DNA from: Eudorina sp. 2006-703-Eu-15
Taxonomy: Eukaryota > Chlorophyta > Chlorophyceae > Chlamydomonadales > Volvocaceae
Direction of reading: 5' to 3'
Length of the DNA: 64,000 nt
NCBI GenBank assembly: GCA_003117195.1
Contig: BDSI01000210.1
Coordinates: 1-64,000 of the forward strand
Made by a program: the position numbers and the translations under genes. Numbering within the stretch: the stretch's first letter is position 1; every line of letters starts with the position of its first letter. Of the stretch, positions 10,201 through 22,837 are shown one piece after another. The notes beneath the pieces were generated by a model, which saw only the letters and a list, made by a program, of their open reading frames with translations, searched no databases and was not told the DNA's origin.

Positions 10201-13200
10201 CCCGATTTGGGTCGGGTAAATTCCTTGCAAAACACATCCCAGTTTGAGTCGGGCGAGTATCCTCTGCGAAGATACACATGTTTTGTAAGCCCGCTTGCTC
10301 ACAACGGTTTCGGGTGTCCAGATCACGAGAAGTGTGACCTGCATCCTGACCATTCCGAGTGTCCCTGCTCGCAATTCGCTGACTCGCCAACCCATCGACT
10401 CCCGGTTCCGATGCTGCTTCTGCCGCTGCTGATTCTGGTGCCCGCAGGCGATGTCGGCGCTGGGCGGTATGGGTCACACGCCCGCAGGGCCCTTCCTGGA
10501 CGCGGCGCTGCAGGCGATGCGGCCTGAGCTGCCCTCCCTGGCCCTCGATGACACCGTGCGGCTGCTGGACTGCTGGGAGCAATTCGGTTTCACACCGAGA
10601 GCTGCTTCGGGGCCGGGGGCCCACAGCCTGGAACCCAAGCGGGTCATCACCGCTATTGCGACAGCGGTCTTGGACAGCAGCGGCGGAGGCGGCGCCATGG
10701 GGCGGGGCGGTCGCAGCGGCAAGTCCGCGGAGGCGCCCACGGCGCTGGTGTGCCGGCTGGTCCGCACAGCGGGGCGCTGGGAGGTGGCCTTCCCCCCTGA
10801 GGTGCTCAAGGCGGTTCAGGAGCTGGTGGAGCGGAGGGTGCTGGCGGCGCTGCCGGCGGCGCAGATCAAGGAGTTGTCGACCCGTGTGCAGGTGGGACAA
10901 GGCGGGGACGGAGTAATGCGGTACTGACCCCGTCCCCCATGCGATGTGCAAGTTGTCCCCGCCAGCGACCACACACCGCCCTTGAGCGGGCTTTGCCTTA
11001 ACTCCGCCTGGCTGATATCTGGGCTGACATGCCCTTTCGTGACCCAATATGCAACGCCCGACTCCCCCAATAAGGCTGATTGGCTGCCCCTAATAAGGCA
11101 GATTGGCTGCTTGACTGCCAACTCCATCTAACTTCCACGGTCACGGTCACGGTCGTGCACATCGACCGACGCTGACGCTCTTCCCCCAGGTCCTGATGGC
11201 GGGCAAATCCGCTGCTGCTGCTGCTGCGGCCACCGCTGCCACCAACGGCGGTGACTCCGGGGGCGACGGGATGGACCTGGAGCAGCTGCTGCAGGACGTA
11301 CTGCTTCCTTTGGCTCGTGTACGACAGAGCTTTGACCACGCGGAGATGTACACACTGGGCCTGGGTCACTGGTCTCGGGGCGGCTGGCAGGGGCTGGAAG
11401 CCTCGTCCGCGGCGCTGCTGCTCAACACCTACGCACAAAGCACCTCCTGGGCGGCGGTGCCGGCGCTGCGCCAAGTGAGGCCTCCTCTGGCTTCGCACAG
11501 ACCTTGCTGTTGTGTAGGCGACCAGTTCGCTTCGTTTGCTTACTCTTTTCCCTAGTTGCCGCTTCCATTCTGGCTCGCTTGCCCTCTTCTCACCCGACGA
11601 TGTTGTGGGCGTCAGGCCCGCTACCAGTGCGGATCATCCAACCGACCCACCTTCTGATCCCCTCTGTCCAGCTGCTGCGCCAGCCAAGCGCGTCAGCCGC
11701 TGCCATGAGGGGCGTTGCATGTGGGTGTAGTGCTAAAGTTGCTTCCCCACTTCGCGCACCCTATGACCTTGGTGGCCCACCGGAACTCAGGGGCCAACCG
11801 CCATGGTCACATGTAGTAGTAGTGGTACCGTTACAGTGTGGATAGGCTTCCGGGCCCTGTCTAAGGGTTATGTCGCGGTTTTATATGATGCTATAGGACA
11901 CCTTCAACCATCATCACACCGAACCTACGCCATACGAACCGTAGGGTCCAAGGCGGTTGATCCTGCCAACTAAGGATCCCACCTCATCCATTCACCCGCA
12001 CATCCGTAGAGACAGAGGGTTCAGCAATCGCCACCAATCTAGCGTGCGAATCTCAATCCATCAACTGTGATCTCAACTCCACATCTCAGCAGTTAGCCAT
12101 AATCTCATGCTCCCGAACAATGTCAGGGGTCACCCTGGGACTCGAACCTAGGACCTTAACCACGGTAGTGTCACCTGACCTGACCATGTGCACCTTGTTC
12201 CCAACACGGCCGCCAGCTGTCACACCCCGCAACCGCTGACCCCAACCTCACCCTCCTCACCCTTGGCCCATCCTCAGCTCGTCAGTGAGCTGCTGGCACG
12301 GTCGTTGTCGCTGCCCTGCAACAGCCCCGAGCAGCTCTCCGAAGTCTTCCTGGCGGCCTCCCGGGCGATGAGGCTGCTGGCGGACAAGATGCAGAGGCGA
12401 CCGGACGCGCCCGTGCTGGTGGGTGGCGGGGCAGGGGATGGGGGAGGGACGATGGAGAGAGTTTGTGTGTGCTGGGAAGTGAGGTTGTAGTGCGAGCAAT
12501 TGGGTTGAGCGATGGTGAAGGCCCTGAAGGATGATCAGATGTGGGTCACACAGGGGGCATGCGGCCAACGTAGTGGAATCACAGCGCTCCTTCCCATCTG
12601 GAATGGCGGCATTGGCCGCAGCAATTTGGGTCCTCAGGTCACACTCTGCGTGGAGCTCGAATGCACGGCTATGCGCACAGGCACCGCTGTGTGTACCGAT
12701 TGACTACATCTCGTGTGCAACGACAAAAAAACAATTATTTTCTGTGAACCAAGGACATTTAGCCGTACCGAGGACGTACGTACGGCATGTGATTCCCGTG
12801 ATGTGCTCGCAAAAGCGGCTTGCAATCGTAGCTACCTAGAGGCGCTGCTGGTGTTAACATGTGATGCGTCTAGGAATGATTGCTAGCCTTGCGGTAGTTT
12901 AATGTAATTTTTGAAGCAGAACAAAGGGCAGCAGCAATCCTTTTCGCAACTGTTAATTGAAGCTTCACCGCGAGGAATATGGCGTAAAATTATTCGTAAG
13001 AAAATGCGCTGCCGAAAACTCGCCGGTGCAAGCTTGACTGGTCAACAGCTGAAGGGCCATTTTCAGCTCTGGCCCTTTAGAACGAAACCGAGGCGTATGC
13101 TTTTGTTCTCATTCCACAATAACAATCGGAGGAGCAGCATCAAGCAGCCGCACCTGCAGCCTGGCCAGTTGAGAGTACGGTGCCTCTGTTGGAAGGCGTT

Positions 13201-16200
13201 GAACTGTCCAATAACAGCCGCTAGTATGCATGCACGAGGCGGCGAACAAGGTGGAGCTTGCGGAATGTTTAGGTCGTCCATCCTCGCGGGAGAAGCGGTG
13301 TTCGACATGTTGCTCAGGGAAGCAGGCCGTGGAGCTGGTCATTGCTTTCCACATTCGTGGTACCAGTTCCACGGTATGCAGGAGCTGCGGCGGTGTGAAA
13401 AAATGGCCACCAAGCGCAAAACGGCCTGCCTGTTGCCAAGGGGCATTCAAAGGGCGGCGCGTTCAATCACCGAGGGGGTGCAAACCCTCGAAGGATATCC
13501 AGACAAATGCAGGCGACGGCCTTCTGGTGCCAACAGGGGGGGGTTCATCTCAACCGTCAATGGGTGTGTGGGGCTGTTCCTTTAAAAGCACTGTGCGCGA
13601 CACATTTCTAACATCTCCTTACCTCTGCCTCCCGGATTCCTTGACGCGCGGCCCGCAGGACGTGACGGACCCGCGGGTCGGCGCGCTGGTGCTGCCCGCC
13701 GTGGAGCATCTACTGGAGCTGAATCCGTCTGCCGAGCAACTCTCGCGCATGGCGCAGGGTCTGTTTGTGGAGCTGGCTTGGAGAGGGCCGTCCGCGGGCG
13801 CTGGCCAGGAAGGCGCGGCCGAGTGGCTGGCCGGGGCTGGGTCACAGGCGGCTGCATGGCGGCCGAGTTCGGACAGCACTGGGCATGACGACCGTGCAGA
13901 AGTCGGCTCGTCGCCGGTTTCCCCAGATCCCGGACTTAGCCAGGCTCATGCGCTTCTCTCACGGCTGTTGCAGACCGCCACGCCCGGCCTGAGCGGCAAC
14001 TGCAGCCTCGCCGGCTGCAGCCGCCTGCTGGCCGCTTGCGCGGCGGTGGACTACCGACCCCCGGCGGCCTGGCGGGCGGAGCTGTACAAGGTGGTGGCGG
14101 CGCGCCTAGCCGCCCGTGGCGCAACCGCGGAGGTCCTGCTGGGGCTGCTGAACGGCGTGTCGCGTGCGGAGCGAGGGGCGGTGGGGACGGCTGGTGGCCA
14201 GCTGCTGGACGGTGGCGCCACCAAGGCCGCCGCTGCCGATGAGGCGCCCAAGCGGGCGATGCTGTCGGCCATGGCGGCGGCGACTCTGAACGAGCCAGCG
14301 CTGCCGGTGAGCCCGTCCCGTGTGGTGGTGGTTGCTGGACTTGCTGACGTGGGTGGCCGCATTATCGGGCACCTGGCTGGGTTGCTTCCGTCAGGGCCGG
14401 AGCATGGCCACGGTTTTATTTGTCTGAGATGTCGTTCCGTCGTTCCCCCATTGGTCCCCCATGGGGCGGTCGGGATGGCGCCATTTCCACCGGTATTCAT
14501 GCATTCGACGCCAAGAAGTGCCGTGAGCCACACCAGCAATTCCAATGTCAGCATACTCGACAAAAAGCTGAACAAGCCGAAGGCTCGTGCTGAATCGCTG
14601 AGGGCACAGCGGAGTAACACAGGATAGCGCCCCGTAGCGCGGGACCTCATTAGTTGTTCACCGCAAGGCGAACAACAAAAAAGATGGGTGCGGTCGTGGG
14701 ATAAAAGCCCTTTCTCCAGGTAAACGTTACACCGCCTTTCCGCCAAAGACCACACCCTATTGCCTTTCTGCCACCGGCCCCAGGAGCTGGCCAAGCAGCC
14801 GGACGTGTTATCTGGCGCTCTACGGCAGCTGGCGGTGCTGGGCTTCCGCCCTCCGGCCGACTGGCTGTCCCAGGCTACGGACACCGTCCAGGGGCTCATT
14901 CCGACCATGTCGCTGGAGGGCCTGGCGGCGCTGGCGGAGGGGATGGCGCTGATGGGTGCGGCGCCTCCCGCCGTGTTCCTAGAGATCCTCATGGTGCAGG
15001 CCGCCAGGTACTTGAACAACATCAACACGTACGACCCCAAGTCGTACGGGCTGTTGCTGGGCGGCGCGCACGCACTGCGGCAGAATGGGCTGCTGGCGGC
15101 GGCGGCGCAGCAGCGCTTGCAGCGGAGCGGGAGGAGCCGCCAGGGTCAGGAGCAGCTGCAGGCTCCGTCGGCGCAGCCGCTGTCCAAGGCCGCGCTGGAG
15201 GCCTGGGGCCGGGCGCATGTGCAGCTGGTAACAGAGACGCGCAAGGGCACCGGCGTCTTGCGCTTCCAGCCGCACCAACTGATTCTGGTTGCCAGCGCCG
15301 TTGCATCGTACGAGCTGACCAGGCCAGCGGCAAGCAGCGCCACCGCCGGCAGTAAGCCTGGCGGTGGCGGCGGCCGGCGCGGCGGCGGCGGCGGTGGTGG
15401 TGCAGTGGGGGTCCCGGACCTGATGGGCCGGGTCACGGTGGAGTGGCTGTACGATTGCGCGTCGGTGAGTCATCGGAGCCGTGCGTGGGACATGGGGGCC
15501 TTCATTCTTTGTAGAGCAGCTGAGTATGAGGTGGCCAGGTGTGATCTCGAATCCCTCAGGTCTGACCAGGCCGAGATGAGGGCTGTGCAGCGGAGTAAGT
15601 ATGTGGGACACGAGGGGACACGACTGGGACGTCGCTCACTCCTCTCCTGCCCAGTTCTGTTCAGTTTTGCAAGATATAAACGGAATGACAAGCCTAGACA
15701 CGGACATGGGCCATGACATACGCGTGTAATAGGGGACTGTGCACCGTAAGCGTGTTACAATACTGAAGGGACTCCCTGCCGGCTACCTTCGTTGGCTCCC
15801 GCCTCCCATTTGCCGTACCAGGCCCTCCTGCGCAGTCTGGAGACTGCCGGCGCAGGGAGATCCGCTTCGCTGCTGCCGCCGCCCTCCATGCTGGTCGACC
15901 TGCTGCGCCTGACGTCGTACGTTCTGTACGATACCCGCGATGGCCGCATCGTCCAGATGGCGGGCGCAGAGGCGGCGGAGCCGCCGGATGAGGGAGGCCG
16001 CGCCGTACAGGAGCTGGTGGTGTCGTACGTCCGCAATGCCATGGCGCTACTTGGCAGCGATGGTGGGCGCCGCGCGGCCCCTTCTGCCGCTAGTGCTGCC
16101 ACTGCTGCTGATGCAAGTCCGACGACCAGGGCTTCGGTGCGCGGCAGGGCCGCAGCTGCGCGGCCGCGCGTTTCCCTGGACGAGTGGTCGGTGCTGCTGG

Positions 16201-19200
16201 GGGCCACGATGGCGGCGGGCATCTGGCCGGCGCAGCCCGAGCTGGACGCCTACGCGGCCTGTCTGTTCCCGGCAGTCACCGGCCAGATGTTCCGGGCTTC
16301 TGACTCCTCGGCGGAAAGCAGGCCGGCGGAACAAGGGGTTCCGGAAGAGGGAAAGGAGCGCGATCAGCAGCAGCAGCGGGAGCGGGAGCTGCAAGGTCTG
16401 CGTGCCGCGTGGGCTGACCTGGAGGTGGGCCTGCGGGAGGTGCTGCTGCCGGCGCTGCCGCGGGTACCGGACCGCCGCCTGTTCAAGGGAATGCGGAACA
16501 TCCTTTTGGAGGCATCACTGTCGCCGTCTGCATCGGCGGCGGAGGCCAAGGTGAAGACTGGTGCGAAGGCAAAAGCGAAGGCGAAGGTCAAAGCGGTGAC
16601 GGAACCAGATCCAGTGGAGTCAGGGGTGTGCGAGCCGCCCCTGGTGCTGCAGGTTGCCTCCTGGCGGCAGCTGGCCCTGCTGGTGAGCTACGGGATGCAG
16701 GTAGGGCCGGAGCTGCTGCCGCCGGAGTGGTGGCCGCTGCTGAAGAGGGAGGTGGAGAGGCGGCTGCCGCTGCTGGCAGATGCTGAGGCGGCTGGCTTGC
16801 GGCGAGCAGCCGGGCAACACACCGGCCGGGCCCCGGCAAGCCCCCGCAGGGACCCAGCGCCGTCACGGCCCTCGGCGGGAGTGCAACGCAACTCCCTCCC
16901 TGGAGAGACCGATGTGCAGCTCCTCGACTTGGCCTCAGTGTGTTACGGCCTGGATGTCTACGGCAGCGGCGCAATGCCCGCTGGCGCCCTGACGGCGCTG
17001 AAGCTGCGCTTCCGGCTCCTGCCCCCGGGGGAGCTGTCCTGTGGGGCCGATCATCCCGCCAGGAGCAGCGGCGGTAGCCGCCTGGCTGCCAAGATGCCCC
17101 TCAGCGATCGAGGCGCGCTGCAGCTGCAGTGTCTGCACCTGTTGTGGCTGGCGTTCACGTACCGTTTCGAGAGGGAGGCGCCGCGGGGCGCTGTGTGGTC
17201 GTCGCTCTTCGGGGCTCTGGGCCCCGCCCTCGGGGACCCTCTGGTCTTTAACCGGGCCCAGCTGGTGCAGGTGGCGATGCTGAGGGCGAGCTGGGTGAGG
17301 TGGTCCAGGGAGGCCGACGAAGGCGCAGCTGGCGACGGCAGCGAAATCAGCTCTGGGGCCACCGCCACGCTAGGAGGAGCCGCCACCGTCTACGCGCCCC
17401 GGCCTCTGCCGGACTGGTACCTGCGGTCCTGGCTTGACGGGATGCTCGGGGCGGACGAGGCGGCTGAGGATGCAGATCTGAGTGATCGGGACAGGGCAGT
17501 CTTGCGCGAGCACGGCCGCCTAGCGGCTGCCCTGGCGGTGTGCTATTTCTTTCCACCGAGAACCACCGGCAGCGGCGGCGGTGAAGCGGCGGCGCAGACG
17601 CCTCCCAAGTGGCTGCTGATGCGGGGCATGTCGGCGCTGGCTGGGTCGCTGCCCACCGAGGACATCCCTGCGTTCCTGGACGCGAGGGGGGAGACGCCGC
17701 TGCCGGAGCCCCACCTGAGCTCGCTGGTGGAGCGGCTGGCGGCGGGGCCTGGGCCACCGGGCCTCCCGCCGATGCTGGCCTCCCTGCCGCCGCGGCAAGC
17801 AATTCGGGTGCGACCATGTCACGGCTGGATTGCGCGGGGAGGGAAGCCGCACCAAAACAAGGGGCGCAGGGCACCGGTGCTACTAAGCAGCGGCACGGCG
17901 ACCCACAGCTGTGTGGACGTGCGCGCAGGGGCCCGTGAGGGAATGGGGATTCGGTGTCCTAACCGGCATCTGTAGGGAGAGGGAGGTGCGCTGCACTGCT
18001 TATCTTACCCCAACTGAAACGAAACCTCCCCCAAGTGGAAAGAACAAGGGGGTACGAGCAACTTGAGAAGTATACCCCACGTTGACCGCACTCCGCCGTG
18101 ACGTGCCTTACATCCACCGGCCCGTGGGTCGCAGGTCGTGAGGTTGCTGCTGCTTGCCAAGGACGTGGAGGCCGTGCTGCCCGCGCTGGCCGCCCTCCTA
18201 CCGGCTGCTGAAGCAGATGTCTGTTGGGAGGCGGCGTCGGAGCGGATCGCTCGGAGTGTACCCGCCGCCGGCCTGAGAGCAGCGCTACACGCCGCCACCG
18301 GGTTCCACCCGTCGGGGTCAGCGGCAGCGGCGGCAGCCGCCGCAGCCGTGGCGGCGGCTGCTTCAACCAAAGCCACCGCGGTGTGCTTATTCATTCACCA
18401 TCAGATTCATCATCCGCCCGAGCGGCTGCCAACGGTGGCGCTGCCGGCGCCGTGGTGGACGCCGCAGCATGTGCCGCTGGAGTCCCTTGCGCCGACAGAT
18501 CTGGCGGCCCTGGCGGCCGCCCTCATCGAGGCGTCCGGATCCCAGCCGCTCCCAAACCTCGCCGCGTCGGTGCTGCTGCGGCTGCTCTCCCTCCCACACG
18601 TCGTACGGCAGGTCCCCACAGGGCTGCTGGAGCGCGCGCTGCGGTACCAGCTGCGCACCGATGCCGCTGGCGCCGGCGGCCGCGATCTGCTGATGCCGGA
18701 TGCGGCCTTTCACGCGCTGCTGGACCGGTTGCGGCCGGTGATGCCGCTGGGACCACTGCTGGTGGCCTTGGTCGGGTGTGGCGCCAGTGCGGTGCTGGTG
18801 CATCGGGAGCTGCTGCGGGTGCGGGGCCGTGCCATGGACGACGGGCAGCCGGCGTCCACGCTGGGGCTGCTCCGCGCGCTGGCGCACAGCGGCGTGCGGG
18901 AGACCATGTGCTTGGCGCAGGGGCCCGACTGGGGGGCATACGTGAAGGCATTGCTGGCGAAAGTGAGGGAACAGCGTGGTGTTGCAGATGGGGATCAGAC
19001 GCCCGCCCCGGGACTGCCCGATGTCGCTCCGGAGGGTCAGTACGCGGCCCTGGCGGTGGCACTCGCTGAGCGGCTGGGTGAGCAATGGCGCAGGGGTCGG
19101 ATGCGGCTGGCGGAGGTGGCGGAGATGGTGGAGGCGCTGCGGCTGCTGGAGGTACTGCTTGGGCGGCTGCAGGGGTTGTCCTGCACTGCGCTGTGGCGGA

Positions 19201-22200
19201 ACCTGATGATTACCAACTTACACTTCAGCGAGAGTGCGGCCGCCGGGCAGGAGCTGTCGGCCGACCCCGACCTGGCCTTCGAGTACCTGGAGGCCTTGTT
19301 TAGGATCGGTGAGTGGGCGGTGGGGGGCATTTGTGGTTGGGTTCTAGGGCAGGCGGAGCGTAAGCGGGCAACTTGGCGATTAACAGGATTAGTCAAACCC
19401 AGAAACGAACCCCTGCATTCTCAGAATTACGAAGGAGAACTGCATGACGAGGTACCTGCATGGCCGTGATGAGACCGTGCAACGACTCGCGGCGGCGCGG
19501 CCGCCAACGTGCAACAGCAAGCAACGTGCGCAGAGAACCCGACCCATCCCGGAGTAAATGATCCGGTACCGACCTGTGTCAATAGGTATCTTCCACCGCG
19601 CTTCGGACGTCGTCACAGGACATGGCGATACACGAAGGGAAGCTAAGGGACGGGGCGAGCAAGTCCGGCGTTGGAGAAGCAAGTAGAATAAAATAACGCG
19701 ATACGCAGGGACGATGGGGGGTTAGCGCGTCGCGAAAGAGAAGAGCAAGCAGCCGTGCAAGGGATAACGGGTGGGAGGCGGTACGACACGCACGGCAGGC
19801 TGGAATGCTCAACTGGAAGGAGCTGGGTGTCGAAGACGTAGAGGTTTTTGCGCGACCGGGTGGCCTGCCAAACTGGATGGAGGGATCGGCTTCCCATCGT
19901 GCTCGGTCGGAGCGGGGCAAAGTGGGAAGTATGGGGAGAGATGGGACTTGGCGGATGGGATCACTCCACCTTATAGGCAGCGGCTGCACAATCCCACCCC
20001 GCCAGGCAGGGGCATACACCCTCGCATGTACATGGCTGTTGTGGGGTGATTCACCCGGCCGCAGTATGTCTATCAACCTTCTATACCCCCCGGCCGAAGT
20101 ATGCATACCAACCTTCTATACCCCCGACCGCGCGGCCCTCCTGAGTGTCATGTGCTGTCTGGGCAATGTTTCTCCCTTACATACCGCAATTTAAATGTCA
20201 GATGCATACGGTGCCATATGTGCTCGGCCCCCTTGATCTGATTGAAACTGCCGCGGTAGGGTATACACATTGTTTACTGGACGGTCGCATGCAGTTATTA
20301 TGAAAGGAACACGTCAGTGGCAGCCTCTGCACCCGGGATACGACTGCAAATTCCACCTCCAACACACAACCTGTTAGCTGGCAGTTGGCGCATATCAGGT
20401 ATCTTCGCATGTGAATCGTTACATATCTGCCGGGCCGACGCTGGCCGGGGGCGCTCACCCGCCCCATACGGGAGACCGCCGAAGCACTCTCCCCCGGATT
20501 CGGGGGAAAAGGTATGTAGTATCGAGACCAGGACCGCATGTCTTGGTAGCCCCAACGCAGAACTCGCCAGTCTGGTGTGCAAATTTTAATGTTTTGCAGT
20601 CGATGGGCTACAAGCTTGTCAGCCCGCGACCCCGTGTTTGAGCCACATTTAACCATCCGACACCGCTCGCTGCTAGAGGGCTTTTGTTGGGTCTACTTTC
20701 CGGAACAAACCCCCCTTTAGCCTTTTTATGTGCCCATCCACTGCATCCACTGTATCCCTCTTCCTCTCCCTCAGTCCCTCCTTCCCTCCTCCCCCTCCGT
20801 CCCCCAGGCACCGACCGCTTTAACTATATGATTTACAGAGGGGTGGCGATGAAAATGCACGCGAAACGCGAACTGGCGCAGGGTGCCGCCGCAGGATCCA
20901 AGGAGCAACAGGCGGCGGTACTTGAGGGTTTAGGGGACGAGGCCTTCTGCGTGATGACAATCTTGTCTATGTGCGGATTTTACATGGTGCGAGGCGCTGG
21001 GCTGTTGGCGCTGCTGCAGCCCATGCTGCCGCGCCTGGAGGAGCACATCGCCGCGGTTGAGGCCCGCGGCCCCGGGCGATCCATCTTTGCCACCGCGGGC
21101 CCGACGGCAGCTTCGGACGTGGCGGTGCAGCCGCTGCCGCCCGCTGGCCCGCAGCCACCCCCGTTCCCTGAGCAAATTCGCCAGGGCTTCACGCACTTGC
21201 TGGACCAACGAGGCGTCCAGGAGGCGAAGGAGGAGCTGCGGAGTTTGAGGGAGCGGCTGGGGCAGTCCTCCAAGGCTCCGCGTACCTTCGGCGCGGCGGC
21301 AGGCCGCGGTATCGTGGCAGCGCGCGGTTCCGCGGCGCCGCGGCCACTGACGGCAAGGCAGCTGGGCCTGTTGCTGGGCCTTATTCGGCTTCGGGACGAG
21401 GCGTCCAGTGAAGAAGTCATGGCGACCGACAGGGACCAGCTCGTACAGACGATATCGTCCGCGGTGGGTCCACGGATGGGCGGTTGGGCGGACAGGGTAG
21501 GAGCGGCGGGTCAAGGGCCGTGGGGCAGGGCTGGGGTCAGGGCTGCCTGCGGCGGGGTTGATGTGCCGGTGGGGCAGGGTAGGGCTGAAACTTCGGGGAG
21601 AAGGCGCGGACGACTGTATGTGGAGCATCCGCATTGACCACGCCGCATTCACACAACAAAGCGTTGCGCGGTGTGCATTTGGCTGGTTATCTGCATGGCA
21701 TCATTCCGGCAGCGCGAGGCGAGAGGAGTTTACCCATTCTGCGGCCGCGGTGGTGTCGCAATATTCGACACGTGTAAATGCGGCCCTGTGGCTCCGCATC
21801 TGTGGGGTCGCCATCTGGGTGGAGTAGGCTGCCGTACATACGGTGCAGATAGAACCTGCCGAGAAGACTTGGTCAAGGCACACTTGTGGCGCAGGTATTG
21901 GATCATGTCCGGGCATCCAATGCGATTGAAAGGTAGGGATGTAACCCCCGCTGTAGGAACAGCAGCGACCCACCTCCATACGCGCCACCCTCTGTTTTGC
22001 CGTACTGTGCGCCGGCGCCGCCAGGTCACCAAGCTGTACGTCGTTGAGTGCGGGCGCCTGGCGGCGGCCTTCGACGGGCCGCCCCTGGAGCACCTCACAG
22101 CCGTCCTGGACGCGCTGGACCCGATGGTCGTACATGACAGCCACTATAAGCTGCGCCCGGTGGGCCTGTACGACGAGCTGCCGCCTCGGCAGTTCCTGCT

Positions 22201-22837
22201 GCCGCCGCTGCTGCGCCTGTCATCGGGCGAGCAGGAGGACGAGCCGCTGCCGCCGGGGATGATCTTACAGGACGATTGTCGTATGCTCATCTCGGCACCC
22301 CACAGGCTGGATGAGGAGAGTTTGATGGCCGGGCTGTTCATCAGGCAGTCGCCGGGCGACTCGACAGCTGACGTGGGAGGCGGCCAGGGAGGTGGAGGAG
22401 GCTCATCCCCACTCTGGACCAGTGTAGAGCGCGCCAAGGCGGCCGCAAGGGTGGTGGACTCGTGGAGCCGCCTTGCGCTGCCGACTGCGCTGCGGCCGCC
22501 ACCGGGGCGGCTGCACGGCATGCCCGGTGACGCCGCCGGCGATGCGGCGCGGGAGGCCTACGTGCGGTCCGTGGCGCCGTGGCTGGTCGCCGCACAGCGG
22601 CTGCTGGTCACCTTGATGCTCGCGAAGGAGCCTGACACGACGCCCGAGGGCTTGCAGTATGTGGAGGCGTATCCCGCCGGGCAGGGCCGCTGGGCGACAG
22701 TTTTCCGACAGATCTGCATGGCGCAACATACTGTGCTGGATGCAATACCGCGCGATGGGATGTCGCTGGAGGCGCTGACGGAGATGGTCGCAGCGGCGAC
22801 CGCGGCAGAATTGGCGGAACCTCCAGTTGCGGACTAG
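7251..22837 (+). CDS. Large OPR-like helical-repeat protein, about 3,035 residues, possibly organellar
   Basis: Exons: 7251-7766, 8037-8623, 8760-9936, 10448-10891, 11190-11474, 12278-12418, 13659-14306, 14784-15464, 15822-17807, 18135-19308, 20808-21463, 22025-22837; total 9,108 nt, frame intact. The ATG at 7251 opens a Ser/Ala/Thr/Arg-rich stretch of about 80 residues that looks like an organelle transit peptide. The body is mostly amphipathic Leu/Ala-rich helices; residues 1267-1493 hold the clearest unit, with RPPADWLSQATD followed by LAALAEGMALMGAAP, like the 38-residue octotricopeptide (OPR) repeat of algal organelle RNA factors. Two RGG-rich islands (about residues 428-462 and 611-633) fit RNA binding. 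I see no RAP domain or enzyme motif. An organelle RNA-processing or translation factor is likely but inferred. Intron 1 is GC-AG. The length could also mean two genes merged, but junction phases argue against it. Confidence 0.7.
9937..10447 (+). other. Intron 3 of the helical-repeat gene with a degenerate tandem repeat
   Basis: Donor GTGCGT, acceptor CCGCAG. From 10079 to 10260 it contains four to five diverged copies of a unit of about 42-45 bp built around GGTTTGGGTCGGGC and TTCTTGCAAAACACATCCC. Confidence 0.75.
11475..12277 (+). other. Intron 5 of the helical-repeat gene with an inserted SINE-like sequence
   Basis: Donor GTGAGG, acceptor CCTCAG. Between about 11,840 and 12,180 the base composition becomes more AT-rich than the flanks and ends in a tRNA-like segment on the minus strand. 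Outside that there is nothing recognisable. Confidence 0.55.
12120..12176 (-). mobile_element. tRNA-derived SINE head (Ser/Leu-like)
   Basis: Read on the minus strand, the segment has GTGGTTAAGG, as in the D-loop of Ser/Leu tRNAs, followed directly by CTAGGTTCGAGTCCCAG. That is a Pol III B-box with a nearly pairing T-arm. The anticodon arm is missing, so this is not a functional tRNA. It fits the 5' head of a SINE whose body would extend left to about 11,840; the exact ends are not clear. Confidence 0.5.
12419..13658 (+). other. Intron 6 of the helical-repeat gene, AT-richer
   Basis: Donor GTGGGT, acceptor CCGCAG. The middle (about 12,700-13,400) is clearly AT-richer than the exons and may be an old insertion. 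The open frames there lack coding bias and no mobile-element protein can be recognised. Confidence 0.5.
19309..20807 (+). other. Intron 10 of the helical-repeat gene
   Basis: Donor GTGAGT, pyrimidine-rich acceptor ending CCCCAG. It holds a short direct repeat (20,062-20,128) in which CAACCTTCTATACCCCC occurs twice about 35 bp apart. No gene is seen. Confidence 0.6.

Noticed and set aside
12120..12176. Functional tRNA gene on the minus strand
   Set aside because: D-loop and T-arm motifs are present but there is no anticodon arm or acceptor stem; it is called a SINE head instead.
13230..13658. Continuous frame through intron 6 upstream of exon 7
   Set aside because: The upstream part lacks the codon bias and helical pattern of the exons; a good acceptor (CCGCAG) precedes the conserved-looking part at 13,659.
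15792..17975. Treating the 727-codon open frame as a separate single-exon gene
   Set aside because: Its ends fit a clear acceptor at 15,821 and donor at 17,808 in phase with neighbouring exons, so it is exon 9 of the larger gene.
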